Shown here: positions 49,140-58,523 of the stretch, in pieces
Layout of the letters: every line of letters starts with the position of its first letter
Numbering within the stretch: position 1 is the first letter of the stretch
Assembly: GCF_900104035.1 (NCBI RefSeq)
Contig: NZ_FNIT01000015.1
Location: 1 to 64,000 of the forward strand
Direction: 5' to 3'
DNA from: Aureimonas jatrophae
GTDB lineage: Bacteria; Pseudomonadota; Alphaproteobacteria; Rhizobiales; Rhizobiaceae
Length of the DNA: 64,000 nucleotides
Position numbers and translations under genes: made by a program
The notes under the pieces: model-generated
What the model saw: the letters and a program-made list of their open reading frames with translations, nothing else
Database searches by the model: none
Told to the model about the DNA's origin: nothing

Positions 49140-49481
49140 ATGTTCGTCACCCCGGCTTTCGCCCAGACCGGCACCGCTGCGGGAGGGCCGGAGAGCATTC
49201 TGATCAGCGTCCTGCCGTTCATCGCCGTCTTCGCGATCATGTACTTCCTGATCATTCGTCCGCAGCGTGCCGCTGCCAAGCGGCGTGACGAGATGCTCAA
49301 GAATATCCGTCGCGGCGACACGATCATCACCGGCGGCGGCATCGTGGCGAAGGTCACGAAGGTGATGGACAACGGCGAACTCGAAGTTCAGATTTCCGAG
49401 CAGACCAAGATCCGGGTGCTCCAGGGCATGGTCGCCGACGTCCGCGTGAAGGGCGAACCTACCGCGGCCAACACGAAATAG
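49140..49481 (+). CDS. yajC: Preprotein translocase subunit YajC
   Basis: 113 residues. One N-terminal membrane helix (ISVLPFIAVFAIMYFLIIRPQR), then the cytoplasmic KRRDEMLKNIRRGDTIITGGGIVAKVTKV domain. YajC forms a complex with SecDF at SecYEG. The adjacency to secDF and the helix-IIRPQ signature are decisive. Confidence 0.96.
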   Translation: MFVTPAFAQTGTAAGGPESILISVLPFIAVFAIMYFLIIRPQRAAAKRRDEMLKNIRRGDTIITGGGIVAKVTKVMDNGELEVQISEQTKIRVLQGMVADVRVKGEPTAANTK

Positions 49482-49608
49482 CCGCAAGCGGCGCGCAACT
49501 GGCCTGGGTCCGGCGTCGTAGCCGGACTGGCCGCTCTTTGCCGAGAGGCATTCAAAGGGGATCTCGGTGCCGCGGCGCCTGGGATCCCGTTCGACGTTCA
49601 GGATACCG

Positions 49609-52182
49609 ATGCTGTATTTCGCGCGCTGGAAGACCATTCTCATCTGGCTGGCCGTCCTGGCGGGTATCCTGTTCGCGCTGCCGAATGTTCTGACCGAGAG
49701 CCAGCGCGCCAGTCTTCCCGGTTTCCTGCCCGATCGGCCGATGACGTTGGGTCTCGACCTTCAGGGCGGATCCTACGTCCTGCTGGAGGTCGATCGCGCC
49801 TCGCTCGTCAACGATCGACTACAAAGCCTCCGCGACGACGTGCAGGTCAGTCTGCGTGGCGCGAATGTCGGCTTCAACAGCGTCACCGAGCAGAATGGCG
49901 GCGTTCAGTTCACGCTTCGCGATCCGACGCAGGGCGACGCGGCGCGCACCGCGCTGCAGGGCCTGACGTCCCCGATCTCCACCAGCCTCCTGGCGGGCGG
50001 CTCCGTGACGGAGACGGAACTCGCCGAGATCCAGCCGAACACCTACCGGCTGACGCTGACCGACGCCGGCATCAACTACCGGCTGTCCACGGCGGTATCG
50101 CAGTCGATCGAGGTCGTGCGCCGCCGCGTCGACGAGCTTGGCACCACCGAGCCGGTGATCCAGCGCCAGGGCCTTGATCGCATCATGGTGCAGGTGCCGG
50201 GCTTGCAGGATCCCGATCGCCTCAAGAATCTTCTGAATCAGACCGCTCGCCTGACCTTCCGCTTGGTGGACGTCAACAACTCCGCACAGGCCGTTGCGGC
50301 CGGTCAGCAACCGGCACCGGCCGGATCCGAGTTGCTGCAGACCACCGACAACCCGCCCGCTCCGATCCTGGTGCAGCGCCAGGTGATGATCGCCGGCGAC
50401 AACCTGACCGACGCGCAGGCAGGGTTCGACCAGCAGACCAATCAGCCGGTGGTCAACATCCGCTTCAACTCCGTCGGTGCCCAGCGCTTCGGACAGGTGA
50501 CACGCGACAACGTGAACCGGCCCTTCGCGATCGTTCTCGACGACAAGGTCCTGTCCGCTCCCAATATCCGCGAGCCCATCCTCGGTGGGCAGGCTCAGAT
50601 CTCCGGCAACTTCACGGTCCAAACCGCCAACGATCTGGCGGTGCTGCTTCGTGCCGGTGCCTTGCCCGCGACACTCGATATCATCGAGGAGCGGACGGTC
50701 GGTCCCGGCCTCGGCGCGGACTCGATCGCCGCCGGCCAGAACGCCGGCATCATCGGCGGCGTCTTCGTGATCGCCTTCATGCTGATCGCCTACGGGTTCC
50801 TCGGCATCATCGCGAACATCGCGTTGATTGTGAACGTCATTCTTCTCGTGGCGGTCCTGTCGGTTCTCGGTTCGACGCTGACGCTTCCCGGTATCGCCGG
50901 CATCGTGCTCACCATGGGCATGGCGGTCGACTCCAACGTTCTGATCTACGAGCGCATCCTGGAAGAGCGGCGACAGGGTCGGTCCGTCGTCCAGTCGATC
51001 GACGCTGGCTTCCACAAGGCCCTCGGCACGATCATGGACGCGAACATCACGACGCTGATCGCGGCTGCCGTTCTCTTCTTCCTGGGTTCCGGTCCCGTGC
51101 GCGGCTTCGCCGTGACGCTGGCGCTCGGCATCTTCACGACGATCTTCACCGCGCTGACCCTGACGCGCTGGATGGTGGCCTTCTGGGTTCGCCGTCGCCG
51201 TCCGAAGGAGGTGCCGCGCGGCTACAACTTCATTCCGCATGGAACGAAGATCCGGTTCATGGCGATCCGCAAATGGGCCTTCGCCACAACGCTGAGCCTG
51301 TCGATTCTGGCCATTGCCAGCGTCTTCGTCGGCGGCCTTAACTTCGGTATCGACTTCACGGGCGGCACCGTTCTCGAACTGCGCGCCAAGGGCGAGGCGG
51401 CGGATGTCGGGAAGATCCGCGACGACCTGTCGCCGATCGTCGAGGGCGACATCCAGGTTCAGGAGTTCGGCAGCCCACGCGACGTTCTGATTCGCTTCGC
51501 GGTGCAGCCACAGGATGCGACCACCCCTCAGGCCAGCGTCAACGCCGTTCGTGGCGCCTTGGCTCAGGACTACGATTTCCAACGCGTCGAGGTGGTCGGT
51601 CCGACCGTGTCCGGCGAGCTCGCTTGGGCCGCGATCTTCGGTGTCGGAGCGGCGATGCTTGCCATTGCCGTCTACGTCTGGCTTCGCTTCGAATGGCACT
51701 TCGCGATTGGTGCGTTGCTGGCGACCGCGCATGACGTAGCGATGGCGATGGGATTCCTTGTCGTCTCGCAACTGGAGTTCAACCTATCGACCATCGCAGC
51801 GCTGCTGACGATCGTCGGCTACTCGTTGAACGACACCGTGGTCGTGTTCGATCGCATCCGCGAGAACCTCCGCAAGTACAAGAAGATGCCGATCTCGGAC
51901 ATCATCGACCTGTCATTGAACGAGACGCTATCCCGCACGATGCTGACGGCCGTCACGCTCGTGCTGGCGCTGGTCGCGCTCTACGGCTTCGGCGGGGACG
52001 TTATCCGGGTCTTCGTCGCGCCGATGCTCGTGGGCGTCCTGGTCGGCGTCTACTCGTCGATCTTCATCGCGGCGCCGGTCCTTATCTACTTCCGGCTGCG
52101 GCCCGACAGCATCAAGGGCGGTACCGCGGACGAGGGGGCGGCGGCCCCGCCATCGGGTGGCGCGACGGCCGGCAAGGTCTGA
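49609..52182 (+). CDS. secDF: Fused protein translocase subunit SecDF
   Basis: 857 residues. The SecD half has the signal DRPMTLGLDLQGGSYVLLEVDRASL, P1 domain and six membrane helices ending near the GPVRGFAVTLALGIFTTIFTAL segment; the SecF half begins about residue 548 (IRKWAFATTLSLSILAI, FGIDFTGGTVLELRAKG) and ends with its own DTVVVFDRIRENLRKYK region. Uses proton motive force to pull proteins out of SecYEG. Fusion into one chain is common in Rhizobiales. The ATG at 49609 follows GGATACCG; a slightly longer reading adds 14 basic residues. Confidence 0.97.
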   Translation: MLYFARWKTILIWLAVLAGILFALPNVLTESQRASLPGFLPDRPMTLGLDLQGGSYVLLEVDRASLVNDRLQSLRDDVQVSLRGANVGFNSVTEQNGGVQFTLRDPTQGDAARTALQGLTSPISTSLLAGGSVTETELAEIQPNTYRLTLTDAGINYRLSTAVSQSIEVVRRRVDELGTTEPVIQRQGLDRIMVQVPGLQDPDRLKNLLNQTARLTFRLVDVNNSAQAVAAGQQPAPAGSELLQTTDNPPAPILVQRQVMIAGDNLTDAQAGFDQQTNQPVVNIRFNSVGAQRFGQVTRDNVNRPFAIVLDDKVLSAPNIREPILGGQAQISGNFTVQTANDLAVLLRAGALPATLDIIEERTVGPGLGADSIAAGQNAGIIGGVFVIAFMLIAYGFLGIIANIALIVNVILLVAVLSVLGSTLTLPGIAGIVLTMGMAVDSNVLIYERILEERRQGRSVVQSIDAGFHKALGTIMDANITTLIAAAVLFFLGSGPVRGFAVTLALGIFTTIFTALTLTRWMVAFWVRRRRPKEVPRGYNFIPHGTKIRFMAIRKWAFATTLSLSILAIASVFVGGLNFGIDFTGGTVLELRAKGEAADVGKIRDDLSPIVEGDIQVQEFGSPRDVLIRFAVQPQDATTPQASVNAVRGALAQDYDFQRVEVVGPTVSGELAWAAIFGVGAAMLAIAVYVWLRFEWHFAIGALLATAHDVAMAMGFLVVSQLEFNLSTIAALLTIVGYSLNDTVVVFDRIRENLRKYKKMPISDIIDLSLNETLSRTMLTAVTLVLALVALYGFGGDVIRVFVAPMLVGVLVGVYSSIFIAAPVLIYFRLRPDSIKGGTADEGAAAPPSGGATAGKV

Positions 52183-52188
52183 TCGGGT

Positions 52189-52578
52189 ATGGCCAGCGAA
52201 CAGGTCATCCGCGAGGCGCATTACCCGCGTCGCGCACCGATCGACGCTTACGGGTCGGGCGGTTTCCGATTTGCCGACATGTCGCATCGCGGCTCCGTGC
52301 TGTGTCTGCCGTCCGGCATCTGGGGTTGGGACGCGACCGCGGAGGCTGCGTTCGGCGGCGAGCGTCTCCTGAAGGTCTTCGAGGAACGCGACGAGATCCG
52401 GTTTTTTCTCTACGGAACCGGTCGGGACATTCGTCGCCTGCCTGCGGCGCTGACGGACCGGTTCCGTTCGGCCGGCATTTCGGTCGATCCGATGTCGACC
52501 GGTGCAGCCGTGCGGACCTACAACATCATGCTGGCCGAGGGGCGGCCGGTCGGCGCTGCCCTGATCGCGGTGGACTGA
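52189..52578 (+). CDS. Mth938-like domain protein (NDUFAF3-like)
   Basis: 129 residues. FRFADMSHRGSVLCLPSGIWGWDAT, LYGTGRDIRRLPAALTDRF and STGAAVRTYNIMLAEGRPVGAALIA match the Mth938/DUF498 fold. Related mitochondrial NDUFAF3 helps assemble respiratory complex I; the bacterial role is not known. It lies between secDF and a squalene/phytoene synthase-like gene also tied to complex I assembly. Confidence 0.87.
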   Translation: MASEQVIREAHYPRRAPIDAYGSGGFRFADMSHRGSVLCLPSGIWGWDATAEAAFGGERLLKVFEERDEIRFFLYGTGRDIRRLPAALTDRFRSAGISVDPMSTGAAVRTYNIMLAEGRPVGAALIAVD

Positions 52579-52582
52579 GCCC

Positions 52583-53425
52583 GTGAGTTCCGCTGGTCAT
52601 GCCGTTGCGCTGGACGGCTTCGCGGAGTGTGCGCGGCTTGTGGCGGACGGCGATCCGGACCGGGCGGTATCGGTCGGCTTTGCGCCGGCGGACCGACGGG
52701 ACGCGCTCAACGCGCTCTATGCCTTCAATCTCGAAACGGCGCGCGTCCGCGATCATGTCAGCCAACCGTTGCCCGGCGAGATCCGGTTGCAGTGGTGGCG
52801 CGATCGCATCGAGGCCGAAAGAGGCTCCGAGAATCCGGGGCAGGGATCTCCGGTGGCAGCCGCGCTCGTCGAGACGATCCGGCAGCACGATCTTCCGGTC
52901 GACGCCTTTGATCGGTTCCTGGAAGCGCGCATCTTCGATCTCTATGATGACCCGATGCCCTCGGTCGTGGATTTCGAGGCCTATGCCGGACACACCGCAT
53001 CGACGCTAATCGTTCTGTCGTCGATGATTCTCGGCCGGGACGACGCTCACCGCGTTACGGAAGCAGCTGGGCACGCCGGCGTCGCCCAGCTCGCGGTCGG
53101 CGTCCTGCGACTGGCACCGCTGCACCGTCGTCGCAACCAGGTCTTCGTGCCACTTGACCTGCTGGAAGCGGCGGGGACCGATCCGGCCGGTTGGCTCGAG
53201 GGTGGCGTTGCTGCGAAGCGAGCGGAGGCGGCGATGATGGCGATGGCGTCCGATCACCTCGAAAAGGCTCGGAGGCAGTTGCAGTCCGTGCCACGTCAGT
53301 TCCGTCCGGCCTTCCTGCCGGCCTTGCTCACGGCCCGGCATCTCGCCAAGTTGCAGGGTGGTGCATCGGGCCCTGTCGGTCCGGTCGACCGTCTCTGGTT
53401 CTACTGGCGGAGCATGCGCGGTTGA
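52583..53425 (+). CDS. Squalene/phytoene synthase-like protein, probably NDUFAF6-like
   Basis: 280 residues from a GTG start. The all-helical trans-isoprenyl synthase fold is recognisable (LNALYAFNLETARVRDHVSQPLPGEIRLQWWRDRIE; YAGHTASTLIVLSSMILG), but the two Asp-rich metal motifs of true synthases are missing (FNLETAR and LAVGVLRLAP lie where they should be). Catalysis is therefore unlikely, as in mitochondrial NDUFAF6, a complex I assembly factor. The last bases overlap the next gene. Confidence 0.82.
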   Translation: MSSAGHAVALDGFAECARLVADGDPDRAVSVGFAPADRRDALNALYAFNLETARVRDHVSQPLPGEIRLQWWRDRIEAERGSENPGQGSPVAAALVETIRQHDLPVDAFDRFLEARIFDLYDDPMPSVVDFEAYAGHTASTLIVLSSMILGRDDAHRVTEAAGHAGVAQLAVGVLRLAPLHRRRNQVFVPLDLLEAAGTDPAGWLEGGVAAKRAEAAMMAMASDHLEKARRQLQSVPRQFRPAFLPALLTARHLAKLQGGASGPVGPVDRLWFYWRSMRG

Positions 53426-55194
53426 CCGCAGCGCTGCGTGGCGCAGGCACGGGACGTATCGCCAACCTCGCACGCGCGTCGGTGCGGGCTTTGCAGCAAG
53501 CGACCGCTCGCTTTCCGATCACGACGCTTCTGATCACCGCTTTCGGGCTGCTTGCCGTCATCGAAGAACTCAGCGCAACGCCTGCTGCCGTGCCGACCGC
53601 CCGCCTTCTGGCGGTTTTGAGCGGTGCGGCGGCCGCCTCGCTGGCCGGCCATCTTCTGGTGGAAGGGCGATGGGCAGGCGCGGTGGGGCGTTCACTGGTC
53701 GCGGCGGCCTGCGCCGCGGTGGCCGGATGCGCGCTTTGGATCGCGGAACCGTTCGCGCTCTACGGGCCGATTCTGATCGCCACATGCGTTGGGGCGGTGC
53801 CGGTGCTCGGGATGGCCGGACGGGGTACGGCGGCCGACTACTGGAGTTTCGTGCTCTGGACCACGGCCGGGATCGCACTCGCCTTTTTGGCCGTCCTGGT
53901 CTTTTCGATCGGCGTGTATGCGATCCTTCAGATGCTCGAATATCTGTTGGACGTTCCGCGCTTCTATCGCGTCGAGTCCGCCGTATGGGTCGCCGCCATC
54001 ACATGGGTCGGGCCGCTGGTCGCGTTGGGCCGGGTGCCGCACACCGGCGGTCCCGACATCGCGTTCAACCCGCAGGATCGGTTCGCCCGTACGGTTCGGC
54101 CGCTCACGGATTGGGTGCTGGCACCGCTTGTTCTGGCGGCGGCCGTGGTGATCCACCTGTATGCCGGACGCATTCTGGTGACCGGCGAGGTTCCGAGAGG
54201 CCAGGTCGGCTGGATCGTGTCGGTCTACCTGCTGGCGGTTTTCGCGCTTCGCCTGGCCATCGATCCCTTTGACGCGGAGGAAGCTGCCCCCGCTCGTGTC
54301 TTTCGCCGCGCGTGGGCTTGGCTTCTCGTCGTCCCGCTTGCGCTCCTCGGCTGTGCGCTGTGGCTGCGCGTCGCAAGCCAGGGCGTCACCGATAGCCGCT
54401 ACTTCCTCGGCCTCTGGTGGTTGGCGGGAACGCTGATGCTGCTGGCGCAGGCGATACCCCGATGGCGCGGGGATATCCGCGTTCTATCCGCCATCCCCCT
54501 CATCCTATTGCTCCTGTCGACGTTCGGACCTTGGGGCGTCGCGGCCGTCGTCACGCACAGCCAACTTCAACTGATCCGGGAGGATCTCAAGGCGAGCGGC
54601 TCGCGAACGCCGGTCCCCGATGAGGTGGCGGACGCGGTCCGCTCCCGTTTGAACGCCTTGGCGAGCGTCGGAACGCTGCGGCAGGTGTCCACGCTGCTCC
54701 CGGACGAACGCCAAACCGACCCTGTGTGGTCCCGGTCAGACCTCGACGTCGGTGCGGTCGTTGCCATTCTCGGCTTCGCGCCGGCGGCGTCGCAAACGGC
54801 ACCCATTCAATACTTCGTCGCTCGGACCGGCGAGCCTCTCGACCTCCGCGGCTATGACACCGCCGCGTCGTTGCGGGCCGGAGAGACGCGCCGTCCGTCC
54901 GCCCCATTCGACGTCCAGTTGACCGCGACTGCGCCCTCGCAGCTGAGCGTTCGGGTCGGCACCGTCACCGATGCCGTCGAGCTCGGCCCGCTTCTGGCCC
55001 TTGTGCCGTGGGCGGATAACGCGACGATCGCGACATCACTGCCGGTCGTTGTGGATTTGACGACCGTTGTGGGTCGCCGTTTGCGGATCCAGGTCGACCA
55101 AGCGGAGCTGCAATCGGATGACCGGCTTGTCGTCCTGTCGGCGACGTACCTATGGAACGAAGCCGAATGGCTCACGCCTACTCCGCCGCGATAG
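53422..55194 (+). CDS. DUF4153-family polytopic membrane protein
   Basis: 590 residues from a TTG overlapping the preceding stop (TTGA), which implies translational coupling; no in-frame ATG lies near. About ten hydrophobic spans fill the first 370 residues ([82 protein letters not shown]), followed by a C-terminal soluble region. The function is unknown. Its 3' end overlaps trmFO on the other strand by 17 bases. Confidence 0.8.
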   Translation: MTAALRGAGTGRIANLARASVRALQQATARFPITTLLITAFGLLAVIEELSATPAAVPTARLLAVLSGAAAASLAGHLLVEGRWAGAVGRSLVAAACAAVAGCALWIAEPFALYGPILIATCVGAVPVLGMAGRGTAADYWSFVLWTTAGIALAFLAVLVFSIGVYAILQMLEYLLDVPRFYRVESAVWVAAITWVGPLVALGRVPHTGGPDIAFNPQDRFARTVRPLTDWVLAPLVLAAAVVIHLYAGRILVTGEVPRGQVGWIVSVYLLAVFALRLAIDPFDAEEAAPARVFRRAWAWLLVVPLALLGCALWLRVASQGVTDSRYFLGLWWLAGTLMLLAQAIPRWRGDIRVLSAIPLILLLLSTFGPWGVAAVVTHSQLQLIREDLKASGSRTPVPDEVADAVRSRLNALASVGTLRQVSTLLPDERQTDPVWSRSDLDVGAVVAILGFAPAASQTAPIQYFVARTGEPLDLRGYDTAASLRAGETRRPSAPFDVQLTATAPSQLSVRVGTVTDAVELGPLLALVPWADNATIATSLPVVVDLTTVVGRRLRIQVDQAELQSDDRLVVLSATYLWNEAEWLTPTPPR

Positions 55195-56590
55195 CGTCGA
55201 CGGCTCCAAGACCGAGCCACGACCGACAGTCGGCGAGAGCACGGGCCGAGAGCGCATGCTTTTTGGCGACCGTCTTCTCCTTGCCGCGCAGCCGCTTTCC
55301 CGCCTCCCGCGGGACCTCGACCGGCGGAAACAAGCCGAAGTTGACGTTCATCGGTTGAAACGAGCGCTTCCCGCCTTCTTCCTCGCTGGTGAGGTGACCG
55401 CCCGTGATGTGAGCGAGAAGGGCGCCCATCGCCGTCGTGGGCGGAGGGGGTGAGGCGGTCTGACCCAGGGCCTCGGCTGCGGCGAAGCGTCCGGCCATGA
55501 GCCCGACCGAGGCGGACTCGACATAGCCTTCGCAACCGGTGATCTGCCCGGCAAAACGTAGCGCAGGGCGGCTCTTCAGGCGAAGCGTTGCGTCGAGCAG
55601 CGTCGGCGAGTTGAGATAGGTGTTGCGATGGAGGCCGCCGAGCCGGGCGAACTCCGCGTTCTCCAGTCCCGGAATGGTCCGGAAGACGCGCACCTGATCG
55701 GCGTAGCGCAGCTTCGTTTGAAAGCCGACCATGTTGTAGAGCGTGCCCAGCGCATTGTCCTGACGCAGCTGCACGACGGCATGGGGTTTGGTAGCCGGGT
55801 CATGAGCGTTGGTCAGACCCATCGGCTTCATGGGCCCCCAGCGCAGCGTCTCGGGTCCGCGCTCGGCCATGACCTCGATCGGGAGGCAGCCGTCGAAGTA
55901 GGGCGTGCCTTCCCATTCGCGGAACTCGGTCTTCTCGCCAGCCAAAAGGGCGGCGATGAAACCCTCGTACTGTTCCCGGCTCATGGGGCAGTTGACATAG
56001 TCCTTGCCCGTGCCGCCCGGACCGACCTTGTCGTAGCGCGACTGGAACCAAGCCTTCGTCATGTCGATCGTGTCGAAGTGAACGATCGGCGCGATCGCGT
56101 CGAAGAAGGCGAGGGCATCCGAGCCGGTCTGCGAACGGATCGCCTCCGCGAGCGCCGGTGCCGTCAGAGGACCGGTGGCCACGATCGTCGGACCCCATTC
56201 GGCCGGCGGCAAGCCACCGATCTCTTCACGACGCACCTCGATCAACGGATGCGCGTCGATCTCCGCCGTCACGCGTTCGGCGAACCCGTCCCGGTCCACC
56301 GCCAGCGCGCCGCCCGCCGGAACCTGATGGGCATCGGCGCAGCGCATGATCAGCGAGCCGGCAAGACGCATCTCGGCATGTAGCACGCCGACCGCATTCG
56401 ACTGCGCATCGTCGGAGCGGAATGAGTTCGAGCAGACGAGTTCGGCCAGATGATCGGTCTTGTGGGCGTCGGTCCCGCGCGTCCCGCGCATCTCGTGGAG
56501 CACGACGGGAACGCCCGCCTGCGCGATCTGCCATGCGGCCTCGGAACCGGCGAGGCCGCCGCCGATGATATGGATGGGTGTCTGGGTCAT
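55178..56590 (-). CDS. trmFO: Folate-dependent tRNA (uracil-5-)-methyltransferase TrmFO
   Basis: 470 residues. Makes ribothymidine 54 in tRNA using methylene-tetrahydrofolate and FAD. The N-terminal FAD motif [48 protein letters not shown], and the C-terminal [24 protein letters not shown] are diagnostic. Starts on the minus strand with the neighbour epimerase 49 bases away; convergent with DUF4153. Confidence 0.95.
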   Translation of the reverse strand: MTQTPIHIIGGGLAGSEAAWQIAQAGVPVVLHEMRGTRGTDAHKTDHLAELVCSNSFRSDDAQSNAVGVLHAEMRLAGSLIMRCADAHQVPAGGALAVDRDGFAERVTAEIDAHPLIEVRREEIGGLPPAEWGPTIVATGPLTAPALAEAIRSQTGSDALAFFDAIAPIVHFDTIDMTKAWFQSRYDKVGPGGTGKDYVNCPMSREQYEGFIAALLAGEKTEFREWEGTPYFDGCLPIEVMAERGPETLRWGPMKPMGLTNAHDPATKPHAVVQLRQDNALGTLYNMVGFQTKLRYADQVRVFRTIPGLENAEFARLGGLHRNTYLNSPTLLDATLRLKSRPALRFAGQITGCEGYVESASVGLMAGRFAAAEALGQTASPPPPTTAMGALLAHITGGHLTSEEEGGKRSFQPMNVNFGLFPPVEVPREAGKRLRGKEKTVAKKHALSARALADCRSWLGLGAVDAIAAE

Positions 56591-56639
56591 CCCATCATTT
56601 TATCAGTCGCCAGCGTCGGGCGAAAGCGCGGAGGCCGGC

Positions 56640-57605
56640 TTACAGGAAGCTGCCCGCCGACTGTTCGCGCCAGTCCGTCAAGGCGCTGCGCAGATCGGAC
56701 TGGAACCGGTAGCCGCTCTCGGTCAGCCAACCGGGATGGATCCGGGTGGAGAACACGAGCTTTGCGATGCGCTCGCGGTCGATCCCGTTGCGCAAGCCGA
56801 CCTTGTTCAGAACCTCGAACGGCAGGGCGGCCGCGTTCATCGCGGCAAGCGGTACGAGCGCGCGCGGCGGCTTGAAGCCGGCGACCGACTCGAACGTCCG
56901 GCAGATGTCCTCGATCGTGTAGGCGTCGGGATAGCAGAAGTTATAGAGGATGACGGGCTCGTCGCGGTCGAGCGCGAAGCGCATCGTGCGCACCAACTCG
57001 CCGACATAACCGCCGCTTTTGATCGTGTCGCGTCGGCCCGGATAAACGAAGATGCCCCGTCGAAGGGCCTGGGCAAGACGTGTGTAGTTACCGCCTTCGC
57101 CTGCGCCGAAGACCACCGCCGGCCGGACGATCACGAGGCGCCGCCCGGTTTCCGCCGCCTGCCACTCGCGATGCACGCCTTCCGCCAGGAGCTTCGATCG
57201 GCCGTAGTCCGACGTCGGCGTCGGGGTGGTCGTTTCGTCCTTGAGATCCTCGCCGGGACCGTACACCGCGATCGAGGACGTGAAGACGATGCGCTCGATC
57301 CCGGCCTCGCGGCAGAAGCGGACGACATTCGTCGCGCCTCCGACGTTGGCGAGATAGTATTCGTGCGGCTCGTGCCCGGGTGTGCGGTGCACGGCAGCGA
57401 GATTGTAGGCCTCGTCGAAGCGCGGATACGCGGCCGCGTGGAGCGGCTGCGTCAGGTCGTGAAGCCGGTATTCGACGCCATCGACCGGCTGCTTCGGGGC
57501 TGCGATGTCCACACTGACGAGCGGGTCGTAGCCGCGCGCCTTCAGGTCACGAAGGAGATGGGTTCCGATGAAGCCGGCCCCTCCGAAAACGACCGCACTG
57601 GTCAT
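56640..57605 (-). CDS. NAD-dependent epimerase/dehydratase family protein
   Basis: 321 residues, extended SDR. Dinucleotide motif VVFGGAGFIGTHLLRDL, catalytic TSSIAVYGP with YGRSK downstream, and RPAVVFGAGEGGNYTRLAQALRRG suit sugar-nucleotide epimerases or dehydratases. The substrate is not known. Shares the strand with trmFO and ends 50 bases before it. Confidence 0.88.
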   Translation of the reverse strand: MTSAVVFGGAGFIGTHLLRDLKARGYDPLVSVDIAAPKQPVDGVEYRLHDLTQPLHAAAYPRFDEAYNLAAVHRTPGHEPHEYYLANVGGATNVVRFCREAGIERIVFTSSIAVYGPGEDLKDETTTPTPTSDYGRSKLLAEGVHREWQAAETGRRLVIVRPAVVFGAGEGGNYTRLAQALRRGIFVYPGRRDTIKSGGYVGELVRTMRFALDRDEPVILYNFCYPDAYTIEDICRTFESVAGFKPPRALVPLAAMNAAALPFEVLNKVGLRNGIDRERIAKLVFSTRIHPGWLTESGYRFQSDLRSALTDWREQSAGSFL

Positions 57606-57721
57606 GCATCATTCCTCATGAGCTGAAGTCGCCGCGTCGGGGCTTAGGTGCTGCAGCGCACACTGGCAAGTCGTCTCGTCCTCATGGACCGCGCCGTTCG
57701 CCTCGGCGGACCCTGGAAACG

Positions 57722-57827
57722 ACAACACCCGCCGGGGGAGGACCGGCGGGTGCTGTTTGGAAGCCTGCGATGGGAGGAGGGTTCGCAGGCTCTGGTCGCT
57801 CGGGCCCGTTGGGAGGAGGTTGGGCCC
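57722..57827 (-). ncRNA. CcsR/cuckoo-type small RNA with CCUCCUCCC loops
   Basis: On the minus strand, starting 12 bases after the DUF1127 stop, are three hairpins. A (57827-57802): GGGCCC stem, loop AACCTCCTCCCAAC. B (57791-57762): nine-bp stem AGCCTGCGA/TCGCAGGCT, loop ACCCTCCTCCCA. C (57756-57722): 13-bp stem with one wobble, loop GTCCTCCCC. Two loops contain CCUCCUCCC and the third TCCTCCCC. This is the form of the CcsR (cuckoo) RNAs, which in Rhodobacter sphaeroides are transcribed with a DUF1127 gene under stress sigma factors and are processed from that transcript. C has no long T-run after it (CGTTTCC), so the 3' end is uncertain. Confidence 0.8.
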
Positions 57828-57838
57828 TTGCGAATGGG

Positions 57839-57982
57839 TCAGCGGGTCGCTCGACGAGCGATCTGCGGGATCTCGGCCCGGTCGATGCCAAGGTCCGAGA
57901 GTTCACGATGGGACAGCCGTCCCAACTCGCTGCAGGTCTCGCGGTAGCGCCGCCAGCTGCTGTAGGAGCGAAGAATGTTCAT
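57839..57982 (-). CDS. DUF1127-family small basic protein
   Basis: 47 residues. MNILRSYSSWRRYRETC then SELGRLSHRELSDLGIDRAEIP and IARRATR follow the DUF1127 pattern (YRR-x-ELxxLsdReLaDlGIsRxdI). These small Arg-rich proteins bind RNA; the Rhodobacter homologue CcaF1 affects CcsR maturation and RNA turnover. A GGGGTCTGTG leader precedes the ATG; the start has no strong alternative. The RNA hairpins follow immediately, so a single transcript is likely. Confidence 0.85.
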   Translation of the reverse strand: MNILRSYSSWRRYRETCSELGRLSHRELSDLGIDRAEIPQIARRATR

Positions 57983-58356
57983 CACAGACCCCGAGCTGGA
58001 CCAATGATCGAATCGTTTGAAACCGGAGGCGAACCCGTTCGGTTCGTCGTTGGCTAGAAGCTAGGCGCATGGCATGGGCTCCACCAGAACCAGCCTCGCA
58101 TGGCAGCAATGCGGTTTGTGCATCGCAGCATGCGTCGTCGAGCCCTTTGCAGGTATGCGTTTCGCTGGACGGGCTAAGGCTTGCGATGGGCTACTGCACA
58201 GGCCAGCAGATAGGGTAGCTCGACACACCACGCATAGCGGGGCAGGGTTGTGGGTTGCGCGATATAGATGACGCGGGGCCCCGCTTTCAACTTTGACGCC
58301 TGGGACACCAATGCTATAGAGGCGCGCCGCGCGACCAAAGCGTTCGCGGCTGCCGT
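57983..58356 (+). other. 374-base gap between DUF1127 and tRNA-Leu
   Basis: No gene on either strand is convincing. It must carry the promoter of the DUF1127 unit (minus strand) and of the tRNA. CGAACC/GGTTCG around CGTTC (58030-58046) can form a small hairpin in the DUF1127 leader. No RpoH-type or sigma-70 hexamers could be assigned with confidence. Confidence 0.35.
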
Positions 58357-58440
58357 GCGGGTGTGGCGGAATTGGTAGACGCACCAGATTTAGGTTCTGG
58401 CGCCGAAAGCGTGGGGGTTCGAGTCCCTCCACCCGCACCA
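58357..58440 (+). tRNA. tRNA-Leu (anticodon TAG)
   Basis: Acceptor stem GCGGGTG pairs with CACCCGC and CCA is encoded. Anticodon stem CCAGA/TCTGG holds loop TTTAGGT with anticodon TAG. Variable arm GCGCCGAAAGCGT and T-loop TTCGAGTCC follow. Reads CUN codons, notably CUA/CUG. Confidence 0.96.
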
Positions 58441-58523
58441 CACTCCGGTAGACAACGAGAACACGAGACCGCCCCGGCGCTCGCGAAAAGGCGAGGGCGC
58501 CGGGCGTCAAAGCGAGGTAGACG

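Noticed and set aside
49819-51771. 650-residue minus-strand reading frame opposite secDF
   Set aside because: Repetitive Arg/Asp/His-rich shadow with no plausible start signals or family.
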